64,000 nucleotides of DNA from Macrobrachium rosenbergii (taxonomy: Eukaryota > Arthropoda > Malacostraca > Decapoda > Palaemonidae): positions 19,642,202 to 19,706,201 of the forward strand of contig NC_089762.1 in NCBI RefSeq assembly GCF_040412425.1. Direction: 5' to 3'. A program made the translations under genes and the position numbers. This document shows, piece by piece, positions 45,584 through 61,553 of the stretch (positions are counted from its first letter, which is position 1; each line of letters starts with the position of its first letter). Under the pieces are notes generated by a model that was given only the letters and a program-made list of their open reading frames with translations, was not told the DNA's origin and ran no database searches.

Positions 45584-46997
45584 GTAAGAGAGTGCTTTTA
45601 TTTTCGTAATACGAATTTAATGTAAGTAGAGAACAGATAATATATGAGAAAAAATAGGAAAAAAATGGAATTTATGAGAACCCCATCAAGAAAATAATAA
45701 AGGGAGATGTGCTGAACAAACCAATGAGCAAGAGAGAAGTGCAAGAGTTCTGCTTGGGATGGGTGGAAGGCAATTAGTGAATGCAGAGCATCGAAAGGAA
45801 AATAGGAGATATCTCCAAGGAAGGGCAAAAATTATGTAGCATTCTGAAATTGAATTTTGGCTTTCTGACGGTGATAAACTGTGATGTATCAGATGTCAGA
45901 CCAACACAAAGCTCTAAATTAAAAGGCATATGTCTGCTTCATAAAAAAGAATCAATAAATTTATCAGTACATTACCTTCCCTTCTACTTTCTTTCTGCGA
46001 TTGTTCTGTAGGTCTGACTGCATTACCCAATCTTACTGCTTGATGAAACTTAAAGCTTCTTTTAAAGGAAGTTTCAATGTCATCATTTTGCAGGTGATTT
46101 CCTCGTGATATAGTTTTATCTGGGACAACATTCAAATTGATGTACTGAAAAGGTAATAATAAGGCAGGAGAAGTATTTCATCTATTGCATATCCATTTTC
46201 AGACTTTCACACATACATCTCAAGCTAGGTAATAAATAAGGGCGGTCTTTTCCACTCATACCGACCTGAGAGATCCAAGATCGAGAAATGGAAATGCTGG
46301 ATGGTTATTTTGCCACAGCCAGATCCACTTGCTAGAGTCTTTCCACAGCATCTCTTTTGCATTTAAATTACCCAACACACCTTATCTTAATCATTTTTGG
46401 AACTCATGGAGAGTAAATCAAGATTTTTTCAAAAACTTCCACTTTCATTTATAAATTTACACATATACATGAACTGGGTGTATGGCCATTAAATAAGTGG
46501 AAAACTGGAGAGCAAGAGCTTCTTCCTTTATATGCTTAAACATTACATACTTAAGCACTTGTTTTCTTAAGCAAATTTTCATATGTAATTTGCTTGAGAA
46601 TGCTTTGAACCGGTTTTTCTTCCTTTCTTTGTAAACTAATACTCTGTTTAGAACTTTAGATCTCAAAAATTTCATGCCATTTTCATATTTTACATACATA
46701 AAATATATATACCTGATGCTTAAATACAAAGTACCAAAATATAAAATTAATAATTTTTTTTTTTTCTTTCTCTGTTTATGTTATCGAAATCTTCATCATT
46801 ATTTTGCCATTATTTTTTTTCATTGTGCCCAAGTGCCCCTGTTGGATCCGCATAGATCTCAAAAATGTGCATGGTAAAATCACAGACACCTGATGCTTAA
46901 ATACAAAGTACCAAAAGAAAAGTTAATAATTCTTCTCTGTTGGTACAGTATATTGCATTTACATATTAAAAACATGCACACACATCCATATACATAA
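45584..46997. other. Intron of the membrane protein gene, left part
   Basis: No exon seen. A direct repeat of about 50 bases occurs at 46705 and 46890 (shared CCTGATGCTTAAATACAAAG then TACCAAAA). Confidence 0.5.
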
Positions 46998-47144
<147 letters not shown>

Positions 47145-47409
47145 TAATTCCTCGAACTTGCACGATTCGAGTTACTTTGGAATTCACACACACGAATTTT
47201 TCATTGGAACCTAACTAATGGTCATACACGAGTTTTTCTGAACACGCGAACATTTGCGAACACTGAGAAACCCAGCAAAAGTGTTTGTTTAATTTTTTAT
47301 GTAATTTATAAGTTTTCAAGCTTTTATGTGTAAATTAAATAACATTAAATATTATGGTACATGTATACAGGTACGTTTATTTGTATGATAAATAAACTTT
47401 TTACCTAAT

Positions 47410-47475
47410 AATAAGTACTAATTTTCAAATAATAATAATAATAATAGTAATAACAATAATAATAATAATAATAAA
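47410..47475. repeat. (AAT)n tract within pogo-type copy 1
   Basis: About 60 bases, interrupted. The same site in copy 2 carries a longer (TAA)n at 53527-53620. Confidence 0.9.
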
Positions 47476-47630
47476 ACTGTAATTACAAAATTCGTATTAT
47501 TTTGAACAAACAAATTCTTCCCTCCTTTTTTGTAAGAAGGAGGTGAAGGCAAAAGCTGTCAGACATGTCATTTAACATGACAAGAAGGGGAGTGTTGCTA
47601 ATCGGTGGTCAAATTTTTCTTGCAATTCTG

Positions 47631-47743
47631 TGTGTGTGTGTGTGTGTGTGTGTGTCCGTAATAATTCATAAAAAATTTCACTCAAGATCTTAAGTAAGGA
47701 CAACTGTTCTCTCTCTCTCTCTCTCTCTCTCTCGTTTGAAGTC
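47631..47743. repeat. (TG)n and (CT)n tracts within pogo-type copy 1
   Basis: TG at 47631-47654 and CT at about 47710-47742. Confidence 0.92.
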
Positions 47744-48218
47744 AGCCAACCTACGTGTTACAGCACTGTTTTTCTATATGTCTTTAACTGTACAGTAGAT
47801 AATTTTGAATTGATCTAATTTTACCTGTACCATTTACAAACTGTAAATGTGCCATTCTAAAACACAGAGACAGAGCATTTCAGAACATAGAGCATTTCAG
47901 AACAAAGAGAAAGTGACAGAATAAAGGAGTTTTTTAAAACGAGGTTGAGTAGACTTCTAAAAATAGATCGATGGAATAGGGGGAGAGAGTCACACCATTT
48001 ATTTCTTTTTTTAAGGGTAATGTATTAAGCTAACTTTTAAATGAAAATACAGTAACTTTAATTTCATTTAATAGTTAGTTTAATACTGAATTTCCATCTT
48101 TTGATATCTATTGTAAGAATAACTTTCTCTCTCTCTCTCTATATCTTTCTCTCTCGTGTGTTATTCTCTCAGTCTCCGTAATAATTGATAAATAATTTCA
48201 TTCTCTTAAGCAAGGACA

Positions 48219-48221
<3 letters not shown>

Positions 48222-48279
<58 letters not shown>
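48222..48279. repeat. (CT)n tract within pogo-type copy 1
   Basis: About 57 bases of CT. Confidence 0.95.
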
Positions 48280-48281
<2 letters not shown>

Positions 48282-48850
48282 CATAGTTAGCGCTCACACA
48301 TTTTTACAACTGATTAATTCTCTGTACAGTAGATAGTTTAAATTGATCTAATTTGACCTGTATCGTCTACGAAGTGTAAATACGCTAGTGTTGCAAATAC
48401 GTTCTAAAACATAGAGACTAATAACTAAGAGTTGTATTAGTCAAAATATAAAACACTGCTTGTTCATGAAAAAGCATTTCAGAACAAAGAGAAAGAGACG
48501 CAGAATAAAGAAGTTGATAAAAAGAGGTTCAGACATTCTAAAAATAGATCGGTTGGAAGGGGAGAGAGAGAGAGAGAGAGAAATTCTCTTCCAAATCTCA
48601 GTTTTTATGTCAACCATTTATTTCTCTTTTTTAAGGGTAATGTATTAAGCTAACTTTTAAATTAAATTACAGTAACTTTAATTTCATTTCAAAGTTAACT
48701 TAATAATTTGGGAGCATGATTAGGGTCATATTTAGTGTTTAAAATTTAGAAATAAGCATTTATTAGCATTTTTAGAGACCATGCCAAACTTACGAAAATT
48801 CACCTACAAGGGTTCTGGAACTTAACTCATGTAAGTTTGAAGTATGACTG

Positions 48851-50953
<2,103 letters not shown>

Positions 50954-51280
50954 TGTTATGACTTTACTTGAAGCAAGGGGAAACTTGACTGTGTCCGACA
51001 TGGGCAAAAGTTCATGTAATTTCCTCGCTATAACCGCACATTCTTTTTGTCAGGACCAATTGGGAATTAAGGGGTTTGGTGTAATTCATTTGTTGCAGAG
51101 TAACCCGTTATCCCATATATTGTTTTCCCTGACTGGCGACCTTATTTAATTAAGTAACTGTCTGTCTTCGATGTTAACTGTAACTTTAATTGACAGGTTA
51201 CATGTGTCATTGACGATGCAGGGCCCCATAAATTGCATTAATTAATTAATAAACTCATCAGCCAAGCCCCACACGTAACA
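50954..51280 (+). mobile_element. Possible solo LTR
   Basis: 327 bases beginning TGTTA and ending TAACA (5-base inverted termini). The 3' 140 bases resemble the LTR end at 59440-59582: CTGGCGACCT, TGACAGGTTAC, CAGGG, CAACCAAGC / CAGCCAAGC, and CACACG-AACA. No matching 5-base target duplication was found, so the left border is tentative. Confidence 0.4.
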
Positions 51281-51320
51281 ATATACATACATACATGCAT
51301 ATATATACATACATACATAT

Positions 51321-51321
51321 A

Positions 51322-51392
<71 letters not shown>
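51321..51392. repeat. (TA)n microsatellite
   Basis: About 70 bases of TA preceded by CATA units. Confidence 0.96.
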
Positions 51393-51394
<2 letters not shown>

Positions 51395-51965
51395 TATAGT
51401 CACTTTAGCACATGCCTCATTTATCACACATTACCAAGCCACTGATGAAGGACTGATACATAGTATTAGAAGTCACAAATATATACACTACAGACACAGT
51501 GCTGACGAACGTACACAACCCACAGGCGGGTGTCAAGATAGGGGCGGCCTTCAATAATCATTTTGCTTAAAATCACAATATACTCTCAAGGGACAATACT
51601 GATAAACGTAACGACCATAGGAGACCACAAATCCACACTTGACAGGTGTCAGGGAGGCAGGGTTGGAAATCTCATTAGCACTGCTGCCCCCATACTGTGT
51701 TTAAAATATGGTAATCCCATTTCCATACATCTCTACTGCCTACCTTAAAATTTAAAACAATTTACAAATTTCTTTTGATATTAAAGGATCAAGTTTATAC
51801 ATCCCTTGACTGGTATTCATATTATGGCTTAACTTTCTTTTATAAAGCCAGATTCAATGACATTCCTTTCCAGTGTGTTATTAGAATACACAGTGCTTTT
51901 TGCCCCTTCCCATTTGATTGCATGATTGTTCTCACTAACATGTATAAAAATTTGACACCTGCCTA
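51393..51965. other. Non-coding intron stretch
   Basis: No gene or element recognised. Frames near 51563-51966 lack known motifs. Confidence 0.35.
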
Positions 51966-53180
51966 ATCGCGGTTCAGGATTCGCGGCTTCACCTGTTCAT
52001 GGATTTTTCTGTGGAACTTTGCCACCGAATTATTATCGAAAAATTCGGTAATTCGCGGATTTTTTCATCGATAAATATTCACTAATTACTGTATTTTCAC
52101 GTTATTTTCATGATCAAATATATTATTTATGACACGATAAAAATTATTTACTAATTTTCAAATATTAATATCAACCTTAATGGATGGGAGTCCTCATATG
52201 AGTATCTATAACAGGTTTTAAGTGATGGATGGGAATCCTGATATGAGTATTAATAATATGCGCCATGCAGTTTGCATGAATTTAGCAGGAAAAATGTTCA
52301 TATCACTTCAATGGTCCATACATGACTTATGGCAACTATTTAGTTGAGCTCGGGAGAGCCATCAACCAGTATGCCTTAAGATTTCCGAGGGGAATGTAGC
52401 TTCTCTGCCGCTCCAGGACATCTTTTGATTTATTTGCTCATAAATATATCCAGGGATTGCTGTTGGTTTTAGTTCTTATCTTTTATGATAGTATGTCAGC
52501 TATAATTGTAATTTTGCAAAGAAAAGTACAAAGAAATATTAAAAATAACATGTAAACTTCACAAAACGTTACTGCATCTCCCCATCTCAGTAAATCTTGT
52601 AAATATTTTACGAAAAATATACTCAGAATTTGTTACTGATTGTAGTTCTTATCTGTTATGATACTGTGTGAGCTGTAATTATAATTTAACAAAATAAAAT
52701 AAAATTAGAAAAAACATGCACAACTTGGTAAAATTAGCATACTTTTACGAATGTTTTGTAAAAGAGGCCCCACACAAAGTTGTAAATAGTCACTTTCAAC
52801 TTCCCATAGAAGGCAGGGAAAAATTTGTAGAATTTTTTTTCTTACACCATGTGATCTTCCTCTTTGCATTGGTGCGTTTTTTCTGAAATTGGCCAACCTT
52901 AAAGTTTCCCTGGTCTGGGGGTATGCTTGATATATATTTAGCCCGTCCCTTAAGGGTTAAAGAAAACACATCAAACTATCAATAAAATGTATTTATTTTT
53001 TAATGCATATTAAATATTACGGTACTGCTTCAATACTGTATGAGAGAAAATGGATGTACTTGAAAATAGGGGCAACTTGAATAGTTTTCACACTTAGCTG
53101 TAAGCCATGTATTTTTAAGGGTAATGTTTTAAGATGACGTTGAAATGATATTAAAGTGTTTTAGATAATACTTTAAGGTA

Positions 53181-53526
53181 CAGTAATACCTCGATCTTAC
53201 ACGATTCGAGTTGTGCGAATTCACAGACACGCAAACATTTCATGGGAACTTAACTAATTGTCATACGCAATTTTTTCAGATGCAACATTTGCAAATCCTC
53301 AAGAAACCCTGCAAAAGTGCTTGTTTACAATTTTATGTAATTCATAATTTTTCAAGCTTTTATGTGTAAATTAAATAACATTAATATAAAAATAATATTC
53401 TCTCTCTCTCTCTCTTACTGGGATGAGAGAATTTTTATGGTTAGATGTATATGTTTGTTTTGTATGATAAATAAATGATTTACCTAATAATAAGCACTAA
53501 TTTTCAAATATTAATAAGATTAAACA

Positions 53527-53618
<92 letters not shown>

Positions 53619-54632
53619 TGTAATTACAAAATTTACACATTTCTGTAGTAAATTATGATATTTTAAACAAACAAATATCATTCCCCAATCTTTTGTGAAA
53701 CCTTTGAAGAGAGGGGAAAAGGCAAAGTTGTCAAATATGTCAACTGTTGCCCACAACGTGTCAAAGGATTTCTACATACTATCTCTCTCACTTTCTCTCT
53801 TTCTTTCTTCTTTTTTCCTTCATAAATCATGAATTTCCATCTTTTAATGTCTATTGAAGAATAACTTTTATCCCTCTAATGTTATTCTCTCTCTGTCTCC
53901 GTAATAATTCATAATTAATCTAACTTGACATTTTAAGTAAGGACAACTCCCCCTCTCTCTTTCTCGTGTATTCCCTCTGTCTCCGTAATAACTGATAAAT
54001 AATTTCACTCTCTTAAGTGAGGACAACCCTTATCTCTCTCTCTCTCTCTCTCATTCGAAGTTAGCGCTCACACATTTTTACAACTTATTATTTCTCTGTA
54101 TGTCTTTACCTGTACAGTAGATAGTTTTAATTGATCTAATTTTACCTGTACCATCTACAAACTTTAAATGCATTAGTGTGGCAAATACATTCTAAAACAT
54201 AGAGACATAATAACTAAGAGTTGTATTAGTCCAAATAAAAAATGCTGATTGTTCATGGAAAAGCATTTCAGAACAAAGAGAAAGTGAAGTAGAATAAAGT
54301 TATTAAAAATGAGGTTGAGAAGACTTCTAAAAATAGATCAGTTGGAAGGGGAGAGAGAGAAATTCCCTTCCAACTCTATTTTTGTCAACCATTTATTTCT
54401 TTATTTAATGGTAATATATTAATCTAACTTTTAAATGAAATTACAGTAACTTTAATTTCATTTAAAAGTTAGCTTAATACTTTGGGAGCAAGATTAGGGT
54501 CATATTCAATGTTTAAACTCTAGAAATAAGCATTTATTAGCATTTTTAGAGACTATGCCAAACTTATGCAAAAATTTGCCTGGCATGAGGGGGTTCTGGA
54601 ACCTCATCTTGCGTAAGTTCGGGGTATGACTG
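53181..54632. mobile_element. pogo/Tigger-type MITE, copy 2
   Basis: 1.45 kb with TA on both sides, CAGTAATACCTCGATCTTAC at the left and (inverted) CAGTCATACCCCGAACTTAC at the right. Colinear with copy 1 at 47142-48850. No transposase. Confidence 0.78.
53527..53620. repeat. (TAA)n microsatellite within pogo-type copy 2
   Basis: About 90 bases with a single AAAAT interruption. Confidence 0.95.
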
Positions 54633-54985
54633 TATATCGCGTAAGATGATAATTTAAGGTATAAGAGAAAGTGGACGTACTTGAAAATAGGGGTAACTTG
54701 AATAGTTTTCACACTTAGCTGTAACCCATATATTTTTAAGGGCAATGTAACATGACTATGAAATGATATTTAAGTGTTTTCTGATGATTAGTTTAAGGTA
54801 TATTCTGTGTAGAATGATAGTTCAAGGTATACATTTGGTATTGAACTTTCAAAATAAATGTTTTTAGAGGGGGTTCTGGTTTTTGAACTTTTAAATAGCC
54901 AGTCATAAGCATTTTTAGAGGGGGATGTCAAGTATTCATGGATTTTAGCTATTCGTGGGTGTTTGCATCCCTTATCCCCGGCGAA

Positions 54986-56140
54986 TACCTCTGCATATCC
55001 TACATTTTTTATGCTGTTCTATTTCTCTTTTCCATTTGGGCAATATTAAAGTTGTCTCAAGACATACATGGAATTTTATTTACACATCCTTTAGTATTGT
55101 GAGGAGAGCTCTTGATAAGTACACGTTTCATTATTTTGTTGTTCCTAAATGCGACATTAACACCAAAATTCTTAAGAAGATGGGGATATCTTTCATTCAT
55201 TATTATTACATTATAAAGGCAGTACAAAAAGTCTTTTTTAGCTTTTTGTTTATAAGGTTATTTTGGCTTTGATAACAGTCTTTTTCCTCATCTTAAAATC
55301 ATAGACAGTGGTTTAACCTTTTTATACACTAAGAGCTGGTCAGGATATTTCAGTTTCTTAACTGTATTCCTAATCTTATCTATTTCCTCATCTTAAAATC
55401 ATAACATAGATGTAAACACTGATTTCTTAACCTTATGGCTTTGACTGGAATAAAAATGCACATGGGAAGAAATATTAGTAGGTTCTCTGTAAACACTATA
55501 TTTAAACCCATTACTATTTCTTCAATAGAGAGGAAAAACTAACCACTGAATATTGGGTATCCGATTTCCAATAGAATGTAACCAAGATTCATAGGTCTGG
55601 TTTAACGAGCAGTTAAGTAACATCAATTAAGTTCAAATTGTAGCTCATTTATCTCATGTTTAGACATGTACTCTTCTATTTCCTTCATTTCTTTTGTCTT
55701 TTAATATAAATTATTTCAAGAGAATAAATTCAGAAATCTTACCTTCTTCAAGACTCCTCTGTAGGTATCAAATAAAAAGGGTGTCATTGACTCTTTAAAG
55801 ACAAGGAAGCTGTGGAAAGAGTATAATGTTTTGGAACAGAACCTTATGGTACATTAATACGCCGCTGTTTCTCTTGCTTCTTCCTAAAAGAGAGGACACC
55901 AAAAACCAAATCTTAAGTGAATTTAAAACTTGTGTGTATATATCTTTGTTTGAGTCTGGTGGTTTCTTCCACTCTGGAGAGGACTTATTATACTAGGGTA
56001 TTCCTCCACTTTAGTTTCTAAGTTATGAATTTTTGTGGGTAAAAGTAGATCTACTGATACATATAGTATAAAGAGTAAAAATTTTAAAACAACTGGTCCT
56101 GCATGTTATTTTGCCTTTTCATCACATCTTTCTTTTCCAG
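54986..56140. other. Intron of the membrane protein gene, right part
   Basis: No exon or recognised element. Plus-strand frames at 54955-55272 lack motifs. Confidence 0.45.
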
Positions 56141-56333
56141 GGAAAAAGAGGCCACATCAGTGGTTTATTCAGTATAGGACTCATCGCTGTTGGGAGTCTA
56201 TTCACATTTGTAGGAAGTTTTTGCTCAATCTATTACTATCCAACTGACTGCTCATTCAGCTCTGATTTCCTCCTCTGCTCTCCACGACAGGTATTGCTTC
56301 TCATGGCAATAATAACCTGCTTCTCTTCTGGAG
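56141..56333 (+). CDS. Membrane protein gene, second exon (two hydrophobic helices)
   Basis: 193-base exon with acceptor TTTCTTTTCCAG and donor GTTAGT after 56333 (phase 1). It follows MGNKTK with GKRGHISG, then a hydrophobic segment (LFSIGLIAVGSLFTFVGSF), a short Cys-containing loop (YYPTDCSFSSDFLLCSPRQ), and the start of a second hydrophobic segment (VLLLMAIITCF). A basic N-terminus, a first helix, and a loop with two cysteines fit a small multi-pass membrane protein. The pattern C-x-P-x-x-V-L-L-L before the second helix recalls TMEM127, but this is weak. Downstream exons lie beyond the recognised part or outside the window. Confidence 0.6.
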
Positions 56334-56793
56334 GTTAGTAGCAGTGCTAGTCATAAATGTATAAACATAACTGCCCATATCACTATATTATAAAAGAAAC
56401 AAAAATGCAGCAACATTAAAAAGTACTTGAATAGTTACTTATTTATAGATTACATTCATAAGGGAAAGACAAAGAGAAAACATGAAATTATAAGGCCATT
56501 TACAGAGTACATACATTTTTATACCTAAAGTAATGTTATAGTCAATGTAATATATAAAACGCAAGATTGCAGATATATCTCAAATACACTCATAGGACTT
56601 CATTGTTTAACAATAAATTCTATGACTTACACTTGCAAATTTTACTACTTTATTCACTTAGCTTGCAACTTTTACAGCTTCATTCAGTTAATTGATTAGA
56701 CATGTAACCTTTCCATACCAGTAATAGGATACTCTTTAATTCATTGGGTAACAGTAATTAATAACTTTTACACACACACATATGTAAATGTAC

Positions 56794-56798
<5 letters not shown>
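56334..56798. other. Intron after the second membrane protein exon
   Basis: Begins with the donor GTTAGT. AT-rich; nothing else recognised. Confidence 0.5.
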
Positions 56799-58237
<1,439 letters not shown>

Positions 58238-58238
58238 A

Positions 58239-58333
<95 letters not shown>

Positions 58334-58370
58334 TATATATGCACATACATACATACATATGCATGTATAT

Positions 58371-58417
<47 letters not shown>

Positions 58418-58435
58418 GCATTCATATATACATAC

Positions 58436-58518
<83 letters not shown>

Positions 58519-58628
58519 ATATGTATGTCTAAAAGGTATATATATGTTTATACATATATATTTTATATACATATATGTATGTATATATATATATATACAT
58601 ATTCATATATATATATATATATATATAG
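58238..58628. repeat. Long compound (TA)n array with CATA/TGTA islands
   Basis: Nearly 390 bases of TA broken by short ATACAT, GCATGTAT and TTATAT islands. The 194-codon frame across it is an artefact. Confidence 0.96.
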
Positions 58629-59439
58629 CCAGCAGTCAGCAAATTACAATCAAGGAGATCCATATAGACAAGAAGTCTTTAGTTCTTTATTTAGAAACAT
58701 TCATTTACAATCCTTTGCACATCATCAGTCAATAAATTATAAAGCAGTTAAAACTAAAGTTAAATAATAATTATTATACTGACAGTAAATGCCTTCAGTT
58801 CAAACCCTAACGCCCGTTGGAGAAGGATAGGTAGCATTTAGCCATTTTCCCCTATAGGAAATTCCCATATCAGCCTTAAAAATAGGTGGTCCTAAGGCCC
58901 TTTTTCCTTTCTACCTGTCTCATGGCGCACGTTTTGAAAACAAGAACGGGATTACCTGGTGGGACTGTTCGGGACTTGTATTCGGTCAGGAACCACAGAG
59001 AGAACCAAGCTTTCGGAGAGATAACACGTCCAGTTGACCTCTTCCCCCTTTCTTTGTCTATTATCTCATTAGTGAAGTGAAGAAACAATTGCAAGAACTC
59101 CACGCCGGTCGCTGATGCACAACGCTCGGCCCCAAGGTAAAGTCGCTTTTGTTCAAAACTTCGCCTATTCTTTATCCTTTGTTTTCTGTATTTCAAATTT
59201 TTGTTCCTCTTCAGCCACCACTTACGGTATATGTTCACGGTTCAGATTAAGTCAAATTATTTTATATTGTTGGGGGGCTTCAACTCCCATTATTCCAGTA
59301 AATACCTAGGATTTAGGGTAAGCAAAATTGTGTTAAACTGGCGTTTTTTGTATGCCTCAAGGTCCAATGTTTGGGAGAACCTATGCTTTAAAAATCAAAT
59401 TATCTCAAATATTCTTTGTTAAGGTTAATAACCTTTAAC
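58629..59439. other. Non-coding stretch leading into an LTR
   Basis: 58630-58760 reads like the 3' tail of a Penelope or similar element (AAGTCTTTAGTTCTTTATTTAG ... CACATCATCAGTC). The rest may be LTR or promoter sequence of the following element; its left end is not clear. Confidence 0.4.
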
Positions 59440-59582
59440 TGGCGACCTTTGCCAATTAACGCCTATTTTGGAGGTTAACTTTGGCTTCAAGTGACAGGTT
59501 ACTGTAATCTTATTTGCAGGGTCGTAAAATTTACGTGAAATTGAATAATACATGATCAACCAAGCACTCCTCACACGCAACA
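59440..59582 (+). mobile_element. 3' part of an LTR (Gypsy-type element)
   Basis: Ends CACACGCAACA at 59582, directly followed by a primer-binding-site-like TTGGCGACTCCGCGAG. The segment resembles 51140-51280. The LTR start was not located and the second LTR would lie beyond the window. Confidence 0.55.
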
Positions 59583-59602
59583 TTGGCGACTCCGCGAGAA
59601 TC
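59583..59602 (+). promoter_or_regulatory. Putative tRNA primer-binding site
   Basis: TTGGCGACTCCGCGAGAATC begins right after the LTR's terminal CA. TGGCGAC-type starts are common primer sites of animal LTR elements. The priming tRNA was not identified. Confidence 0.45.
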
Positions 59603-60766
59603 TAAAGCATATTTTAGAGAAAGAATTCGGAGAAAAGAAATTAAAAATTACATTAATTCCAAAAAAAAAAAAAAAAAAAGATAAAAGTCAGGATATCGAA
59701 CTCCATTTCCATTCTTTTCCAAACAAGGAATCCAGGCATAATAATAAGCAGTAAAGAGAATAGTTATAATAACAAGTAGCGAATTAGCATAGGTAGGGAA
59801 GGGTGCGCCGAGAGCAGAGCGTCATAATTTATAACGCCTAAGACAAGGATATTACCGCAGTTCGACCGCGAGTCAAGTCGCTCGCTAACGAATTCAAAGG
59901 CCTAATCGCTGAGCTTCCCAGTTCATACACAAGTAATTTAGTAATCGCCGGCAATTCGATCGTTATTGTTTGCATATAGCGAATCATTAAAAAAACCGTG
60001 GTCAGTGAAGTGGCGAACGAACGGAAGTAGTACTGTATCATAAAAATAAATTTTCAGTAAAGTAAATTTGGTCCGTTCCAAATCACGCAAATCCATTCCA
60101 TTGTTTGCCAGGATGCTTCAACGCTGCAGAGAACGCATAACAAAAGACACAAAGTTGTTTGGTAATTTAGTTTTCCATCCGCACGTAAAACACTATGCAT
60201 GTCATATATTTAAAGTAAAAATCTGATACCTGCATTTGTTTCGCTTCGCTGGTTTGAATTTGTGCTAAAGAAAATGTCCCACGCGCGGGTTGTTTTGAAA
60301 TTGTTCGAACTGTTTGTGAGAGAACGGCCATTTTGGGGTTTCCTTCGCAGGCCGAGGTTGTTTTGAAATTTAGGCCTAACGGGACCTTGGCCGCCATCTC
60401 AAAGACCTTGTTATTGTGACCTCTGCCCGAGCCACTCTGGGGGGTATTCTTTTTTTTTTTTCCTCTTCGTAGCTAACCCACCCGCAATATCTTACAGAGA
60501 AAAAAAACAAAAGACAATTTAGGCAGGGAAAGATAGGCCTAGTTAGGAGTACTCATAACAAGTTCCATGAATACCTACTATAAAAATCATATAAAGAAAA
60601 TTTAAAATTTTTACGATAACCTTGTGACGCCGTCAAAAATTAAGATAATAAAGTAATCCCTATGAAGCCAAACGACGATCTATATCGCTTTTATTAAGAT
60701 CCATGCCATTGTGCATGTATAAAATCTTGTTTACATGTTCTCAAGCAGCAAGAAATTCGCTGATTG

Positions 60767-60815
<49 letters not shown>

Positions 60816-61553
60816 ATTCAAGTAAGCATTCCCTAACCTAAGTGTACGGACCCTCTTCAAAGAAAGAACGGGCCGACACTAGGCTAATGAATTCAATACT
60901 TAAACCAATTAAAAGAAAACACCTCTGTCCCACAATAGATGAGGACAAGTTAAGAGTAATTACGATACAGTGATAAACTGTCGGTCACGAGTGAGGCCTG
61001 CTATCCAGACCGAAGCAAACAGTAGTTTTCACCCTCTGAAAAAAGAAGGGGTTAGCACTGGGGCCGGGTACTGGGACCAGCCACTCACTTGGTGATCTTA
61101 AGAAAAAAAAAACCAAATTCACTCTTATTCCACAGTGCCAATAATTTGCAGCATCATCACTTGAATAGCTTACTTCTCTCTCTCTTTACCTTCCCTTTCT
61201 CTCTCTCATTCGATTGTTGCACTCTGCAGGGGTGTAGAGTGCCTTTCCTCCCATATAGGCCTGGTTGACTCCAGTAGAGGTCCCTAGGGAACACATTGGC
61301 ACCATAAGTGCCACCAAGCAAGAATCCAGAAAAATAAATAAAACAAACTAAAAGGGAACACAGAAGAGAAAGTTCCTTCTGGAACCTAACCTGCACCAGT
61401 GCCTAGGATACTGAGAGTGCCACCAGTGTGACCTGTACACGGCACACTCAAACCACAGTGCCACCTGAAAGGGTGCCACGTCAGAAGAGACACTTCCCCT
61501 CGCTGCCTGGCACGCCCAGTCGATCTGCCACTACTCTTCCCCACCAGAACCAT
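59603..61553 (+). other. Leader region of the Gypsy-type element, or insertions in it
   Basis: Nearly 2 kb without a gene, including poly-A at 59670-59689 and (CT)n at 60771-60812. The last 150 bases before the gag ATG are GC-richer with CCACCAGTG/CAGTGCCACC motifs. Length is unusual for a leader, so nested insertions are likely. Confidence 0.4.
60771..60812. repeat. (CT)n microsatellite
   Basis: About 42 bases of CT. Confidence 0.95.

Larger units (their letters stand above)
51966..54985. mobile_element. Second pogo-like element hosting copy 2 of the first
   Basis: Left text ATCGCGGTTCAGGATTCGCGG and right text (inverted) TATTCGCCGGGGATAAGGG, with CACGAATAGCTAAAATCCATGA and TCCCCCTCTAAAAATGCTTA, have the ATTCGCGG style of pogo-family ends. 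The CAGTAATACC element at 53181-54632 is nested inside. A segment of about 135 bases (TGTACTTGAAAATAGGGG...TTTAAGG) is present on both sides of the insert (53040-53175 and 54662-54800), a direct duplication. Borders are approximate. Confidence 0.4.
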
